Source: Pseudomonas deceptionensis
GTDB lineage: Bacteria; Pseudomonadota; Gammaproteobacteria; Pseudomonadales; Pseudomonadaceae
NCBI RefSeq assembly: GCF_900106095.1
Contig: NZ_FNUD01000002.1
Location: 620,001-684,000, forward strand
DNA: 64,000 nt
Direction of reading: 5' to 3'
Shown: piece after piece, positions 10,655 through 22,218 of the stretch
How positions within the stretch are numbered: position 1 is the first letter of the stretch
Layout of the letters: every line of letters begins with the position of its first letter
Made by a program: the position numbers and the translations under genes
The notes under the pieces: model-generated
Database searches by the model: none
The model's input: only the letters and a program-made list of their open reading frames with translations
Told to the model about the DNA's origin: nothing

Positions 10655-11622
10655 GCTTCGTCCGGCTGCAATTTGAGCAACTGGCGGGCCATTTGCTCGG
10701 TGGCACGTACCAAGGCATCGGTGATTCCGGGCTCGGAGGCCACATGGCCGGCTTCGCGGATCACTTGCAGCTCGCTGCCGGGCCAGGCCTGATGCAGCTC
10801 CCAGGCGTTGTCCAGCGGGCAAATCATGTCGTAGCGACCATGGACGATCACGCACGGCAGGTGAGCGATCTTGTACATGTCGCGCAGCAACTGGTTGGGC
10901 TCCAGGAACGCGTTGTTCATGAAGTAATGGCATTCGATACGGGCGATGGATAATGCCCGGTGCGGCTCACAGAAACGTTCGACCACTTGCGGGTTGGGCC
11001 GCAGGGTTGCGGCACGCCCTTCCCAGGTCGACCAGGCCTTGGCCGCGTGCATTTGGGCAATCTGATCATTGCCTGTCAGACGTTTGTGAAAAGCACTCAT
11101 CAGGTCGTGACGCTCTTCAGGCGGGATCGGGGCTATATATTCCTGCCAGTAATCCGGGAAGATCCGGCTGGCACCCTTCTGATAGAACCATTCGATTTCT
11201 TGAGGACGGGCCAGGAAGATCCCGCGCAGGATCAGGCCGTGTACCCGCTCCGGATGGCTTTGCGCGTACGCCAGTGACAGGGTCGAACCCCACGAACCGC
11301 CGAACACCACCCACTTGTCGATCCCGAGGAACAGACGAATCCGCTCCATGTCCGCGACCAGATCCCACGTGGTGTTGCTGTCCAGGCTGGCATGCGGCGT
11401 CGAGCGCCCACAGCCGCGCTGATCGAAGGTGATGATCCGGTACAGACCCGGATCAAAGTAACAGCGACTGTTGGCATCGCAGCCCGAACCCGGCCCGCCG
11501 TGGACAAACACCACGGGCAGGCCGTCTGGCGAACCGCTTTCGTCAACGTAGAGAACATGCGGCCCATCAACCGCCAGCTCATGCCGGGCGTAGGGTTTGA
11601 TCTGCGGGAACAAGGTCTGCAT
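10651..11622 (-). CDS. pip: Proline iminopeptidase
   Basis: Alpha/beta-hydrolase of peptidase family S33 that removes N-terminal proline from peptides in the cytoplasm. 323 residues. The oxyanion-hole motif HGGPGSGCD (about 40-48), the nucleophile elbow [10 protein letters not shown] (GxSxG, Ser about 110), the Asp in HGRYDMICP and the catalytic His in [11 protein letters not shown] form the expected triad. RGCGRSTPH is also typical of family S33. It forms a two-gene operon with dtd. Confidence 0.95.
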   Translation of the reverse strand: MQTLFPQIKPYARHELAVDGPHVLYVDESGSPDGLPVVFVHGGPGSGCDANSRCYFDPGLYRIITFDQRGCGRSTPHASLDSNTTWDLVADMERIRLFLGIDKWVVFGGSWGSTLSLAYAQSHPERVHGLILRGIFLARPQEIEWFYQKGASRIFPDYWQEYIAPIPPEERHDLMSAFHKRLTGNDQIAQMHAAKAWSTWEGRAATLRPNPQVVERFCEPHRALSIARIECHYFMNNAFLEPNQLLRDMYKIAHLPCVIVHGRYDMICPLDNAWELHQAWPGSELQVIREAGHVASEPGITDALVRATEQMARQLLKLQPDEA

Positions 11623-11706
11623 TACGCACTCCGAGGGGGGGCTGGAAAATGTTGCCGTCTGGCATCATAAACCCGATTGAGTGCAATGAGCATGTCCTTA
11701 CACGCA

Positions 11707-11740
11707 ACCCTTTGGGAGCTGGCTTGCCAGCCCCCAAAAG
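11707..11740 (-). terminator. Stem-loop downstream of hutT
   Basis: GGGGGCTGG CAAG CCAGCTCCC (read leftward) forms a stable stem just beyond the hutT stop; no long T-run follows. It may end the hutU-H-T transcript or be a REP-like singlet. Confidence 0.45.
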
Positions 11741-11749
11741 GTCGGAAAC

Positions 11750-13153
11750 TCAGGAAAGCTCGGGAGCCACTTCAATCGCCCGACCTGCTGCCGGCTTTAC
11801 CCACAACAGATAAGCCACCACCAGGAATGCAATCCAGACCACGCCGACCATCAGCGCCGCTTGAGTCTCAGGGAAGTAGCCCAGTACGCCGAAGATGAAC
11901 ACCATGAACGCAATCGCGGCCATCGGCGCATACGGCCAGAACGGCACCGGGAACTTGAGCTCGGCCACTTGCTCGCGGGTCATGGAGCGACGCATGGCCA
12001 CCTGAGTCACCAAAATCATCAACCACACCCACACCGTGGCAAAGGTGGCAATCGAGGCGATCACCAGGAAGATGTTTTCCGGGATCAGGTAGTTGAGCAC
12101 CACACCGCCCAACAACGTAGCGCCCATCACCAGGACCGTCATCCACGGCACGCCATGGCGGGAGATTTTGGCGAAGCCTTTAGGCGCCTGCCCTTGCTGT
12201 GCCAGACCGTACATCATGCGGCCTGCGCCGAAGATGTCGCTGTTGATGGCCGACACCGCAGCCGAGATCACCACGATGTTCAGAATGGTGGCCGCCGAGC
12301 TGATACCCAGGCTGTCAAAAATCTGCACAAACGGGCTGCCCTGGCTGCCGATCTGGGTCCAAGGGTAAATAGCCATCAACACAAACAGGGTCAGCACATA
12401 GAACAACAGAATGCGTAACGGCACTGCGTTGATCGCTTTAGGGATCACGCGTTGCGGGTCTTTGGCTTCGCCGGCGGTGATGCCGATGATTTCAATGCCG
12501 CCAAAGGCAAACATCACCACCGCAAACGAAGCGATCAAGCCGCCCACGCCATTAGGCATAAAGCCGCCGAATGACCACAGGTTGCTGATGCCGGTGGCCA
12601 CCGCATCTGAACTGCCGGAGGTACCGATGCCGAACAGCATGATGCCGAAACCGGCCAGGATCATCGCCACGATGGCGGCAACCTTGAGCAGCGACAGCCA
12701 GAACTCCATTTCACCGAAGACTTTGACGCTGCACAGGTTAAGCCCGCCAATCAGCAGCACGATGCCCAATACCCAGATCCAGCGCGCCACCTCCGGGAAC
12801 CAGAAGCCCATATAGATACCGAAGGCGGTGACATCGGCCAGACACACGATGATCATCTCAAAGGCATAGGTCCAACCCAGGATAAAGCCGGACATCGGGC
12901 CCAGGTAGGTACTGGCGTAGTGGCCGAACGAACCGGACACCGGGTTGTGCACGGCCATTTCGCCCAGTGCGCGCATCACCATGAATACCGCAGCACCACC
13001 AATCAGGTACGCCAGCAACACAGCAGGTCCAGCCATTTGGATGGCAGCGGCTGAACCATAAAAAAGACCCGTTCCGATCGCTGAACCCAGCGCCATAAAA
13101 CGGATGTGACGGGCCGATAGCCCGCGTTTCAAACCTTGAGTCTGGTTTTGCAT
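11750..13153 (-). CDS. hutT: Amino-acid permease of the APC family, probable histidine transporter
   Basis: 467-residue, 12-helix amino acid-polyamine-organocation transporter of the AAT subgroup (opening [27 protein letters not shown] with the substrate-binding GSAIGTG in TM1, and [20 protein letters not shown] around TM6). Its position directly behind hutH2 in the hutU unit points to histidine uptake; HutT of P. fluorescens belongs to this family and place. An alternative substrate such as proline or GABA cannot be excluded from sequence. A hairpin (13191-13219) separates it from hutH2 and a Crc/Hfq-type A-rich motif precedes its start, so it may be expressed less than the enzymes. Confidence 0.8.
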   Translation of the reverse strand: MQNQTQGLKRGLSARHIRFMALGSAIGTGLFYGSAAAIQMAGPAVLLAYLIGGAAVFMVMRALGEMAVHNPVSGSFGHYASTYLGPMSGFILGWTYAFEMIIVCLADVTAFGIYMGFWFPEVARWIWVLGIVLLIGGLNLCSVKVFGEMEFWLSLLKVAAIVAMILAGFGIMLFGIGTSGSSDAVATGISNLWSFGGFMPNGVGGLIASFAVVMFAFGGIEIIGITAGEAKDPQRVIPKAINAVPLRILLFYVLTLFVLMAIYPWTQIGSQGSPFVQIFDSLGISSAATILNIVVISAAVSAINSDIFGAGRMMYGLAQQGQAPKGFAKISRHGVPWMTVLVMGATLLGGVVLNYLIPENIFLVIASIATFATVWVWLMILVTQVAMRRSMTREQVAELKFPVPFWPYAPMAAIAFMVFIFGVLGYFPETQAALMVGVVWIAFLVVAYLLWVKPAAGRAIEVAPELS

Positions 13154-13165
13154 TTCGCGTCCTTG

Positions 13166-13174
13166 ATTATTATT
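13166..13174 (-). promoter_or_regulatory. Candidate Crc/Hfq catabolite-repression motif before hutT
   Basis: Read leftward the leader has AATAATAAT just upstream of the Shine-Dalgarno CAAGGA and start codon. AAYAAYAA is the known Hfq/Crc target in Pseudomonas mRNAs, and hut expression is known to be under catabolite control. Confidence 0.45.
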
Positions 13175-13190
13175 GTCGGCGAAAACAGAG

Positions 13191-13226
13191 ACGCAGAGAG
13201 CCCGGGAGGCTCTCTGCGTTTTTTTG
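13191..13226. terminator. Hairpin between hutH2 and hutT
   Basis: 12-bp stem ACGCAGAGAGCC / GGCTCTCTGCGT with loop CGGGA. On the plus strand it is followed by seven T; on the leftward (coding) strand only a weak T tail (CTCTGTTTT) follows. It could attenuate read-through from hutH2 into hutT. Confidence 0.6.
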
Positions 13227-13229
13227 GGG

Positions 13230-14762
13230 TTACAGGCTTGGCAGAACGTGTGCTGGCAGCAGATCGTTCAGGCAACGGGTTGCCAACAGCTTCATGGCAA
13301 TTTCGATGTCCGGAGCGAAGAAGCGGTCTTTCTCATAGTGCGCAACCTTGCTACGCAAGGTGGTGCGAGCGATTTCAAGCTTGGCCGAGGTTTTCAGGCC
13401 ATCACGCAGGTCCAGACCCTGGCACGCGGCCAGCCACTCAATCGCCAATACACCACGTACGTTTTCAGCCATTTCCCACAGACGCTTGCCAGCAGAAGGG
13501 GCCATCGATACGTGGTCTTCCTGGTTGGCCGAGGTTGGAATGCTGTCGACGCTGTGCGGGTGCGACAACGCCTTGTTCTCGCTGGCCAGGGCCGCAGCCG
13601 TCACCTGAGCGATCATGAAGCCGGAATTCACGCCGCCATTGGCCACCAGGAACGGCGGCAATTGCGACATGTGCTTGTCCATCATCAACGAGATACGGCG
13701 CTCGCTCAGCGAGCCGATTTCGGCAATCGCCAGAGCCATGTTGTCTGCGGCCATCGCAACCGGTTCGGCGTGGAAGTTACCGCCGGAGATCACGTCGCCC
13801 TGCTCGGCAAATACCAGCGGGTTATCCGACACCGCGTTGGCTTCAATGCCCAGCACTTCGGCAGCCTGACGGAACTGAGTCAGGCAGGCGCCCATCACTT
13901 GTGGCTGGCAACGCAGGGAGTACGGGTCTTGTACCTTGTCGCAGTTTTTGTGCGACTCGGAGACTGCACTGCTCGCGCCCAGCAGGTCGCGATAAATCGC
14001 AGCTGCATCGATCTGCCCGCGTTGACCGCGTGCCGCATGGATACGTGGGTCGAACGGCGAGCGCGAACCCAGCACGGCTTCAACCGTCAGGCCGCCACAT
14101 GCCATGGCAGCAGCGAACAGGTCTTCGCCTTCAAACAGACCGCGCAAGGCGTAAGCCGTGGATACCTGAGTACCGTTGAGCAGGGCCAGACCTTCTTTGG
14201 CGGCCAGGGTCAGCGGCTCAAGACCGGCTTGTTTCAAGGCGCTTACGGCATCGAGCCACTCGCCTTTGTAACGTGCCTTGCCTTCGCCCAGCAGTACCAG
14301 CGACATATGCGCCAACGGCGCCAGGTCGCCCGATGCGCCCACCGAACCTTTCAGCGGGATGTGCGGGTAAACCTCGGCATTGATCAGTGCGATCAATGCG
14401 TCGATAACCACGCGGCGAATCCCGGAGAAACCACGGCTCAGGCTGTTGACCTTGAGCACCATGATCAGGCGCACCAGATCATCGCTGATCGGCTCGCCGA
14501 TACCGGCTGCGTGGGACAGCACCAGGGAACGCTGGAGGTTTTCCAGGTCTTCGCTGGCGATTTTGGTCGAAGCCAGCAAACCGAAACCTGTGTTGATGCC
14601 GTAGGTGGTGCGGTTTTCGGCAAGGATCTGCTCAACGCACGCCACACTGGCATCGATCTGCGCCGAGGCGCTCTCGTCCAGGCTGAGCGTTACCGGCTGC
14701 TGATAAATGTCACGCAGTTGGGCAAGGCTCAGTTGGCCGGGGATCAGGTTTAGCTCAAGCAC
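13230..14762 (-). CDS. hutH: Histidine ammonia-lyase, catalytic copy (HutH2)
   Basis: Converts histidine to urocanate and ammonia, the first step of the hut pathway. 510 residues, standard length. The MIO prosthetic group forms from Ala143-Ser144-Gly145 in [16 protein letters not shown], fully intact here. Catalytic Tyr lies in [11 protein letters not shown] (51-61). Starts at GTG with AGGAG seven bases upstream. Preceded by hutU in the same leftward unit, with a REP element between them. The second homologue at 18940-20469 lacks the MIO triad, so this gene is likely the sole source of histidase activity. Confidence 0.97.
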   Translation of the reverse strand: MLELNLIPGQLSLAQLRDIYQQPVTLSLDESASAQIDASVACVEQILAENRTTYGINTGFGLLASTKIASEDLENLQRSLVLSHAAGIGEPISDDLVRLIMVLKVNSLSRGFSGIRRVVIDALIALINAEVYPHIPLKGSVGASGDLAPLAHMSLVLLGEGKARYKGEWLDAVSALKQAGLEPLTLAAKEGLALLNGTQVSTAYALRGLFEGEDLFAAAMACGGLTVEAVLGSRSPFDPRIHAARGQRGQIDAAAIYRDLLGASSAVSESHKNCDKVQDPYSLRCQPQVMGACLTQFRQAAEVLGIEANAVSDNPLVFAEQGDVISGGNFHAEPVAMAADNMALAIAEIGSLSERRISLMMDKHMSQLPPFLVANGGVNSGFMIAQVTAAALASENKALSHPHSVDSIPTSANQEDHVSMAPSAGKRLWEMAENVRGVLAIEWLAACQGLDLRDGLKTSAKLEIARTTLRSKVAHYEKDRFFAPDIEIAMKLLATRCLNDLLPAHVLPSL

Positions 14763-14814
14763 GTTAATACTCCTTCACACGTGTAACCGAAATTATAGAA
14801 ATCTTTAGCAACCT

Positions 14815-14867
14815 TGTGGGAGCTAGCCTGCTCGCGAAGACCGTTCGCGAGCAGGCTAGCTCCCACA
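14815..14867. repeat. REP hairpin, family A, between hutU and hutH2
   Basis: TGTGGGAGCTAGCCTGCTCG and its inverse around GACCG form a near-perfect stem. It carries the same compensatory change in both arms (GCTAGCC/GGCTAGC instead of GCGAGCC/GGCTCGC), indicating that the hairpin structure is kept. It lies inside the hutU-H-T unit. Confidence 0.85.
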
Positions 14868-14878
14868 GAAGACCAATG

Positions 14879-16576
<1,698 letters not shown>

Positions 16577-16636
16577 GGGTAACTCCTCAGCGATGGGCAG
16601 ATGCGTCGGGTGTGAGAAGAGGATCGACGCACACTT

Positions 16637-16676
16637 ATGTACTTGTACATACAAGCATATGCAAGTAAGCGGCCAA
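16637..16676 (-). promoter_or_regulatory. Sigma-54 promoter and HutC operator for hutU-H-T
   Basis: Read leftward TGGCCGCTTACTTGCA (16675-16660) has GG and GC ten bases apart, the -24/-12 sigma-54 pattern. The start site would be about 16649, inside the palindrome CTTGTATGTACAAG (16655-16642), the type of site bound by HutC. A repressor there would block the start site. The 40 bases 16637-16676 are identical to 23360-23399 before hutX. Confidence 0.8.
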
Positions 16677-16786
16677 TGTCATATTTCAGCAGGTGAAATT
16701 GTTTAATCGCTGCTACAGGCCCCGTAAATAAAGGCTTAAATTTACGCAGGTAGTCTCTTTGACAGATGAGGGGTAAAGCGCGGGAA

Positions 16787-16832
16787 TGTTACTGGGAGGG
16801 GGTTTTGCGTCTTTTTGGGGCGTTCGGTAACA
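16787..16832. promoter_or_regulatory. Distal activator half-sites of the hutU promoter
   Basis: TGTTAC (16787-16792) and GTAACA (16827-16832) are inverted half-sites 34 bases apart, about 110 bases upstream of the sigma-54 promoter. Such half-sites resemble those reported for CbrB, the enhancer-binding activator of hut genes, though the spacing is wider than the one I recall. The G/T-rich interior, including GGGGTTTTGCGTCTTT, is shared with the hutX copy at 23510-23555. Confidence 0.55.
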
Positions 16833-16852
16833 GGAGGGGGTGCTGATCGCGT

Positions 16853-16888
16853 CACCCCATGGGCGCTGATGCCAGCGCCCATGGGGTG
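16853..16888 (-). terminator. 16-bp perfect hairpin downstream of hutG
   Basis: CACCCCATGGGCGCTG, loop ATGC, CAGCGCCCATGGGGTG: a perfect 16-bp stem ten bases past the hutG stop. No T-run follows on the leftward strand, so it may be a transcript-stabilising hairpin or a weak terminator separating hutG from the hutU promoter. Confidence 0.55.
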
Positions 16889-16898
16889 TATTGAGTCA

Positions 16899-17702
16899 TT
16901 ACTTTGCGTAACGCTGTTGCCCCCACTCAATAATCCGCGCGAGCAATTGCTTGAGCACCACCCGGGTCGGTGCCGCCAGGTCCTGGCGATAGTTGAACGG
17001 TTCGAACTCTTCCATATAGGTGCACTGCGCCAGCTCCAGTTGCACCGCATGGATGTTGTCGGCGGGGCTGCCGTAATGGCGGGTGATATGGCCGCCCTTG
17101 AAGCGCCCGTTCAGCACATGGCTGTACGCCGGGTGCTCGGCGCAAATGGCTTCCAGATCGCGGGCCAGTGCCGGGTCGCAGCTGGCGCCATTGAACGTGC
17201 CCAGGTTGAAGTCCGGCAAACGCCCGTCAAACAGGTGCGGCACGCAAGAACGGATAGAGTGCGCATCGAACAGCAACGCATAGCCAAACTCGTCTTTGAG
17301 GCGTTTGAGCTCCTGTTGCAAGGTCTGGTGGTAGGGCTTCCAGATCTGCTCCAGGTACGTCGCACGCTCTTGCTCCGAAGGCACTTGCCCTTCGCGGAAC
17401 AGGGGCACGCCATCAAACAGCGTGGCCGGGAACAGCCCCGTGGTCGCGCCCACGTACATCGGTGCATCGTCTTCGGGGCGATTGAGGTCAATCACGAAGC
17501 GCGAGTACTCGGCAGCCAAGGTGCTGGCGCCCAGCTCAGCAGCAAAGTCGTAGAGCTGCGGGATGTGCCAGTCGGTGTCCGGCAGGCTTTGCGCCTCCGG
17601 GATCAGACCGGCCTTTACCGCCGGCGTCAGTTTCAAGCCTGCGTGGGGCATGCTGATCAGCAATGGCACACGGCCTTGTTTGAATGTCAGAACCTTATCC
17701 AC
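16899..17702 (-). CDS. hutG: N-formylglutamate deformylase
   Basis: Last enzyme of the five-step pathway: N-formyl-L-glutamate to glutamate and formate. 267 residues, usual for the HutG/FGase family, which is a zinc hydrolase fold. Visible motifs: LLISMPHAG near the start (metal-binding His), FVIDLNRPEDDAP, LLFDAHSIRSCVPHLFDG with DAHS, and a C-terminal FKGGHITRHYG. Starts 11 bases after hutI, so transcribed with it. Its presence together with hutF means the formamide-releasing four-step route is not used. Confidence 0.95.
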   Translation of the reverse strand: MDKVLTFKQGRVPLLISMPHAGLKLTPAVKAGLIPEAQSLPDTDWHIPQLYDFAAELGASTLAAEYSRFVIDLNRPEDDAPMYVGATTGLFPATLFDGVPLFREGQVPSEQERATYLEQIWKPYHQTLQQELKRLKDEFGYALLFDAHSIRSCVPHLFDGRLPDFNLGTFNGASCDPALARDLEAICAEHPAYSHVLNGRFKGGHITRHYGSPADNIHAVQLELAQCTYMEEFEPFNYRQDLAAPTRVVLKQLLARIIEWGQQRYAK

Positions 17703-17713
17703 AAACTTTTCTC

Positions 17714-18919
17714 CTAAAGCGCTACGTCAACGCCATTGCGCACGACGCGTTTATCCAGATCACCGCCCAGCCAATAGGCGAGGTCTGCCGGGCGATCAAT
17801 ATTCCAGGCCACAAAGTCGGCCACTTTGCCGGGTTCCAGCGAGCCATGGGTCTCGCCCATGCCCAGCGCCGTGGCAGCATGCTGGGTAACACCGGCCAAG
17901 GCTTCTTCAGGGGTCATGCGGAACAGGGTACAGGCCATATTCAGCATCAAGCGCAGCGACAGGCCCGGCGAAGTGCCCGGGTTCAGGTCGCTGGCGATAG
18001 CGATTTTCACCCCGTGCTTGCGCAGGGCCTCCATCGGCGGCAGCTGGGTTTCACGCAAAAAGTAAAACGCACCGGGCAACAACACGGCCACGGTACCGGA
18101 TTGGGCCATGGCGATGGCGTCTTCTTCAGTCATGAATTCCAGGTGGTCAGCCGACAACGCCTGATAGCGCGCCGCCAGGCTTGAACCATGCAGGGAGGAC
18201 AGCTGCTCGGCGTGCAGTTTGACCGGCAGACCCAGTTGCTGCGCCACTTTAAAGACGCGCTCAACCTGGGCCGGCGAAAAGGCCAGGTATTCGCAGAAGG
18301 CATCCACTGCGTCTACCAGCCCTTCGTCCGCCAGCGCGGGCAGCATCTCGTTGCAGATGTGGTCGATGTAGTCGTCGGCGCGGTCCTTGTACTCCGGTGG
18401 CAAGGCGTGGGCCGCCAGGCAGGTGCTGCGCACCGTGACCGGTAATTCCTGGCCAAGGCGACGAATCACCCGCAGGATTTTGCGTTCGCTCTCAAGGCTC
18501 AGGCCATAACCGGACTTGATCTCGACGCTGGTGACGCCATCGCGCAGCAAGCAGATCAAACGCTGACGGGCACTGGCGAACAACTCCTCTTCGCTGGCCG
18601 CACGGGTCGCACGCACAGTGCTGGCAATGCCGCCACCGGCGGCAGCGATTTCGGCATAGCTCACGCCCTGCAAGCGCTGCTCGAATTCACCGCTGCGATT
18701 ACCGCCAAACACCGTATGGGTGTGGCAATCGATCAGTCCCGGCGTAACCCACGCGCCTTCCAGGCCGTGGGTTTGGCCATACTCGCCGGCAGGCAACTGC
18801 TGACGCGGGCCAATCCACTCAATGTAGCCGTCACGGGTAACAAGGGCGGCATCCTCGATAATCGAGTACGTACCATTGGCCATGGTTGCGACATTGCAGT
18901 GTTGCCAAAGAGTTTTCAT
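17714..18919 (-). CDS. hutI: Imidazolonepropionase
   Basis: Hydrolyses 4-imidazolone-5-propionate to N-formimidoyl-L-glutamate. 401 residues, amidohydrolase superfamily. Metal-binding [10 protein letters not shown] (HxH), [12 protein letters not shown] with the family's [25 protein letters not shown] and [11 protein letters not shown] are all in place. The start ATG lies 20 bases after hutH1, the stop 11 bases before hutG; it belongs to the hutX-W-V-H1-I-G unit. Confidence 0.97.
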   Translation of the reverse strand: MKTLWQHCNVATMANGTYSIIEDAALVTRDGYIEWIGPRQQLPAGEYGQTHGLEGAWVTPGLIDCHTHTVFGGNRSGEFEQRLQGVSYAEIAAAGGGIASTVRATRAASEEELFASARQRLICLLRDGVTSVEIKSGYGLSLESERKILRVIRRLGQELPVTVRSTCLAAHALPPEYKDRADDYIDHICNEMLPALADEGLVDAVDAFCEYLAFSPAQVERVFKVAQQLGLPVKLHAEQLSSLHGSSLAARYQALSADHLEFMTEEDAIAMAQSGTVAVLLPGAFYFLRETQLPPMEALRKHGVKIAIASDLNPGTSPGLSLRLMLNMACTLFRMTPEEALAGVTQHAATALGMGETHGSLEPGKVADFVAWNIDRPADLAYWLGGDLDKRVVRNGVDVAL

Positions 18920-18939
18920 TCAAACACTCCATCATTGAT

Positions 18940-20469
18940 TCAAGCCAGATGCGGCAACAACTCATGTAACAAGCGTTGATCCTTGAGAATCCCAGCGCTG
19001 CTGGCAATGTCCGGCGCCAGCCAGCGATCCTGATCATACGGTGCCACGCGCTCACGCAGCAGGTTCAAGGCTTTTTGGGTACCGGCGCCAAAACGCTGCG
19101 GTTTGAGAAACTCAAATGCCTGGGCCGCCAACAAATATTCAATGGCCAGGATCTGCGTACAGTTTTCGAGCAGTTGCAGCAGTTTGAGCGCCGAGTTGGT
19201 ACCCAGGCTCAGGTGATCTTCCTGCAGCCCTGAAGTCACGTAGTTATCCAGCACTGCCGGTTGGGCCAACTGGCGATTTTGCGCGCAGAGGGACGCCGCG
19301 ACGTATTGCACGATCATCATTCCCGAGTTAACCCCGGGCTGACTGACCAAAAACGCGGGCAGACCGCTCACATGCGGATTGATCAGACGATCCAGGCGGC
19401 GCTCGGCAATCGAGCCGATCTCGGCCATCGCAATGGCAAGCATATCGGCAGCCAGGGCCACCGACTGGCCATGGGGGTTGGCCTGGCTAACCACCCGATA
19501 GGCTTCAGGCGTGCCCAGGACCATCGGGTTGTCATTGACCGAATTGAGCTCGGTTTCGATTTGCAGCGCGGCATGTTGCAGCTGGTCACGCGCGGCGCCA
19601 TGCACCTGCGGGATTGAGCGCAAGCTCAGGGCGTCTTGAGTGCGCACCCCTTTGCTGCTGGCAATGACTTCACTGTCTGCCAGCAAATGCCGCAGGTTTT
19701 CACCCACACGCTGCATGCCGGGATGAGGCTTGAGTGCCAGGATTTCAGGGTCAAACGCATCCAGCTGACCGCGCAACGCCTCAAAACTCATGGCCCCCGT
19801 CACATCGGCCCACTGCAACAAATGCGTGGCATCGGCCAAGGCCAGGCAGCTCAGGCCGGTCATGCACGGCGTGCCGTTGACCAGGCACAAGCCATCCTTG
19901 GCACCCAGTACCACCGGGCTCAGGCCTTCGGCAGCCAGTGCCTGCTGCGCAGGGACAACCTGCCCGCGGTAGCTGACGTCGCCAACGCCCAGCAGGCTGA
20001 TGCCGATATGCGCCATGTGGGTCAAATAACCCACAGAGCCCTGGGAAGGCACTTGCGGAGTGATCCGGTGATTGAGCAACGCCAGCAGCCCTTCAACCAC
20101 TTGGCGGTGCAAACCCGACTTGCCCTGGCTGAACTGGATAACGGCCGCGCAAATGATGGCCCGGGTTTGCTCATTGCTGAGCACGGGGCCCACGCCGCAG
20201 GCATGGCTGAGCAAGGTGTTGCGCGACAGCGCGCTCAGTTGCTCGTCCTGCAACGAGACGTTGCTCAGCCCACCCAGCCCCGTATTGATGCCATACGCAC
20301 GCTCACCACTGCGCACAATGCGCTGCACGATGGCCTGCGCATTGTCGATCCGGGCCCGGGCCTGATCCGACAACGTCAACAGTGCACCATGCCGGGCGAC
20401 AGCCACGACGTCCTTCCACCCCATGCGGGTGTTGTCTATAACCACTGCTTCAATCTGCACGCTGTTCAC
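18940..20469 (-). CDS. hutH1: Histidine ammonia-lyase homologue lacking the MIO triad (HutH1)
   Basis: 509 residues, intact frame, clearly of the histidase/phenylalanine ammonia-lyase family: SGERAYGINTGLGGLSN keeps the catalytic Tyr region, and NDNPMVLG and MIVQYVAAS are retained. At the cofactor site the catalytic copy reads [15 protein letters not shown]; here it is GSVGYLTHMAHIG, an exact three-residue loss of Ala-Ser-Gly. Without these residues the MIO group cannot form, so histidase activity is not expected. P. fluorescens SBW25 is reported to carry two hutH copies, one nonfunctional. GTG start at 20469 has GAGG six bases upstream. Role unknown: regulatory pseudoenzyme, other substrate or relic. 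Confidence 0.88.
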   Translation of the reverse strand: MNSVQIEAVVIDNTRMGWKDVVAVARHGALLTLSDQARARIDNAQAIVQRIVRSGERAYGINTGLGGLSNVSLQDEQLSALSRNTLLSHACGVGPVLSNEQTRAIICAAVIQFSQGKSGLHRQVVEGLLALLNHRITPQVPSQGSVGYLTHMAHIGISLLGVGDVSYRGQVVPAQQALAAEGLSPVVLGAKDGLCLVNGTPCMTGLSCLALADATHLLQWADVTGAMSFEALRGQLDAFDPEILALKPHPGMQRVGENLRHLLADSEVIASSKGVRTQDALSLRSIPQVHGAARDQLQHAALQIETELNSVNDNPMVLGTPEAYRVVSQANPHGQSVALAADMLAIAMAEIGSIAERRLDRLINPHVSGLPAFLVSQPGVNSGMMIVQYVAASLCAQNRQLAQPAVLDNYVTSGLQEDHLSLGTNSALKLLQLLENCTQILAIEYLLAAQAFEFLKPQRFGAGTQKALNLLRERVAPYDQDRWLAPDIASSAGILKDQRLLHELLPHLA

Positions 20470-20492
20470 ATTTGACCTCAACCTGTCTAACC

Positions 20493-21317
20493 CTAAACCG
20501 TGACGGCACGGCGCTGAACAAAGCGATCCACGTAATCGTCAGCCGGCGAGTGAAGAATGTCCTTGGGCGTGCCCACCTGAATCAACCGGCCATCCTTGAG
20601 GATCGCAATCCGGTTGCCGATGCGCACCGCTTCATCCAGGTCATGGGTAATGAAGACAATGGTTTTATGCAGGGTCTTTTGCAGCTCAAGCAATTGATCC
20701 TGCATCTCGGCGCGGATCAACGGATCCAGGGCGCTGAAGGCCTCATCCATCAGGATGATGTCGGTGTCGCTGGCCAAGGCCCGCGCCAGACCCACGCGCT
20801 GGCGCATGCCGCCGGACAGCTGGTGCGGGTATTTGTTTTCGTAGCCTTTGAGACCCACGGTATTGATCCAGTGCATGGCGCGCTCGGCGCACAGGGCTTT
20901 GCTTTCGCCACGCACTTTCAGGCCATAGGCCACGTTGTCGATCACAGTTCTGTGGGGCAACAGGCCAAAGCTCTGGAACACCATGCTGATCTTGTGCCGA
21001 CGGAATTGGCGCAAGGCTTCCATGTCGTATTGCAGGATGTCTTCACCGTCCACCAGGATCGCACCGCTGGTGGGATCGATCAGGCGATTGAAGTGGCGTA
21101 CCAGCGTCGATTTCCCCGACCCGGACAAGCCCATGATGACGAAGATCTCACCGGTGCCGATGCTCAATGACAAGTCATTGACCCCGACGACGCAGCCGGT
21201 CTGGGACAAGACCTGATCCTTGGTTTTCTCTTGCTGGATCATGGCCAGCGCTTCCTTGGCACGGCTGCCAAAGATCTTGAACACGTTTTTCACTTCAATT
21301 TTAGGGGGCATGCTCAT
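20493..21317 (-). CDS. hutV: Histidine/quaternary-amine-type ABC transporter, ATP-binding protein
   Basis: ATPase of the glycine betaine/choline (ProV/OpuA) transporter group, 274 residues. Walker A MGLSGSGKSTLVRHFNRL, Q-loop VFQSFGLLPHRTV, signature LSGGMRQRVGLARALA, Walker B IILMDEAFSALDP and the His switch FITHDLDEAVRI are present. It ends soon after the signature half, without the C-terminal CBS domains of long ProV. HutXWV in P. fluorescens is a histidine uptake system of this family. The ATG overlaps the hutW stop by three bases. Confidence 0.9.
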   Translation of the reverse strand: MSMPPKIEVKNVFKIFGSRAKEALAMIQQEKTKDQVLSQTGCVVGVNDLSLSIGTGEIFVIMGLSGSGKSTLVRHFNRLIDPTSGAILVDGEDILQYDMEALRQFRRHKISMVFQSFGLLPHRTVIDNVAYGLKVRGESKALCAERAMHWINTVGLKGYENKYPHQLSGGMRQRVGLARALASDTDIILMDEAFSALDPLIRAEMQDQLLELQKTLHKTIVFITHDLDEAVRIGNRIAILKDGRLIQVGTPKDILHSPADDYVDRFVQRRAVTV

Positions 21318-22165
21318 TTGCTCACCTCGTGCCGTGGGCGGCCATAGGCCTGCGTGATGCGGTCGATAACCACTGCCAGAATCACAATCGCCAGACCGGC
21401 TTCAAGCCCGCGACCGACGTTCAGCGTCTGGATCCCCACCAGTACGTCCTCACCCAGACCCCGCGCACCAATCATCGAGGCGATCACCACCATCGACAGC
21501 GCCATCATGGTGGTTTGGTTGATCCCTGCCATGATGCTCGGCATCGCCAGCGGCAACTGCACACCAAACAGCTGTTGCCAGCGGTTGGCACCAAAGGCGT
21601 TGATGGCTTCCATCACTTCGGCGTTAACCTGGCGAATGCCCAGATCGGTCAAGCGAATCAGCGGTGGCGCAGAGTAGATAACCGTGGCGAAGATCGCCGG
21701 GACTTTGCCCAGGCCAAACAGCATCAGCACCGGAATCAGGTACACGAAGCTGGGCATGGTTTGCATGATGTCGAGCATCGGCATCAATACGGCGCGCAAG
21801 CGATCGCTGCGGGCCGCGAGAATCCCCAGCGGGATGCCGATCAACACCGAAATCACCGTGGCGACCATCATCAAGGCCAGCGTTTGCATCAGCTTGTCCC
21901 ACAAGCCAACAGCCCCCACCAGGAACAACAAGCCGACGATAACGGCCGTGGTCACCAGCTTGCGGGTAGCGTGCCAGGTGACACCTGCAACGATCGCCAG
22001 CACCAGCCACCAGGGAGCCATGCGCAGCACGGTCTCAAGATTGACGATGGCCCACAGCATGGTGTCGGAAATATGCCGGAAGATATCGCCATAGTTGGTC
22101 ACCAGGGCGTCGACCCAACTGTTGACCCAGTCGGCAATTGAAAATGTAAAACGGTCGGGAAACAT
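21314..22165 (-). CDS. hutW: Histidine/quaternary-amine-type ABC transporter, permease
   Basis: Inner-membrane permease of the ProW/OpuAB group, 283 residues with about six helices (around 60-80, 85-105, 110-150, 160-180, 215-240, 250-272). The cytoplasmic EAA-type loop is AEVMEAINAFGANRWQQLFGVQLPLAMPSIMAGINQ (partly quoted: EVMEAINAFGANRWQQL). PLGILAARSDRLRAVLMP is also typical. Located between hutX and hutV in one operon. Confidence 0.9.
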   Translation of the reverse strand: MFPDRFTFSIADWVNSWVDALVTNYGDIFRHISDTMLWAIVNLETVLRMAPWWLVLAIVAGVTWHATRKLVTTAVIVGLLFLVGAVGLWDKLMQTLALMMVATVISVLIGIPLGILAARSDRLRAVLMPMLDIMQTMPSFVYLIPVLMLFGLGKVPAIFATVIYSAPPLIRLTDLGIRQVNAEVMEAINAFGANRWQQLFGVQLPLAMPSIMAGINQTTMMALSMVVIASMIGARGLGEDVLVGIQTLNVGRGLEAGLAIVILAVVIDRITQAYGRPRHEVSK

Positions 22166-22218
22166 AAGAACTCTCGATCAAATGAAAGGAACGTACGCGA
22201 CAGACAGAACGTCCGTGT

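Noticed and set aside
18940..20469. hutH1 annotated as a pseudogene
   Set aside because: There is no frameshift or stop; loss of the MIO triad removes expected activity but not the coding frame.
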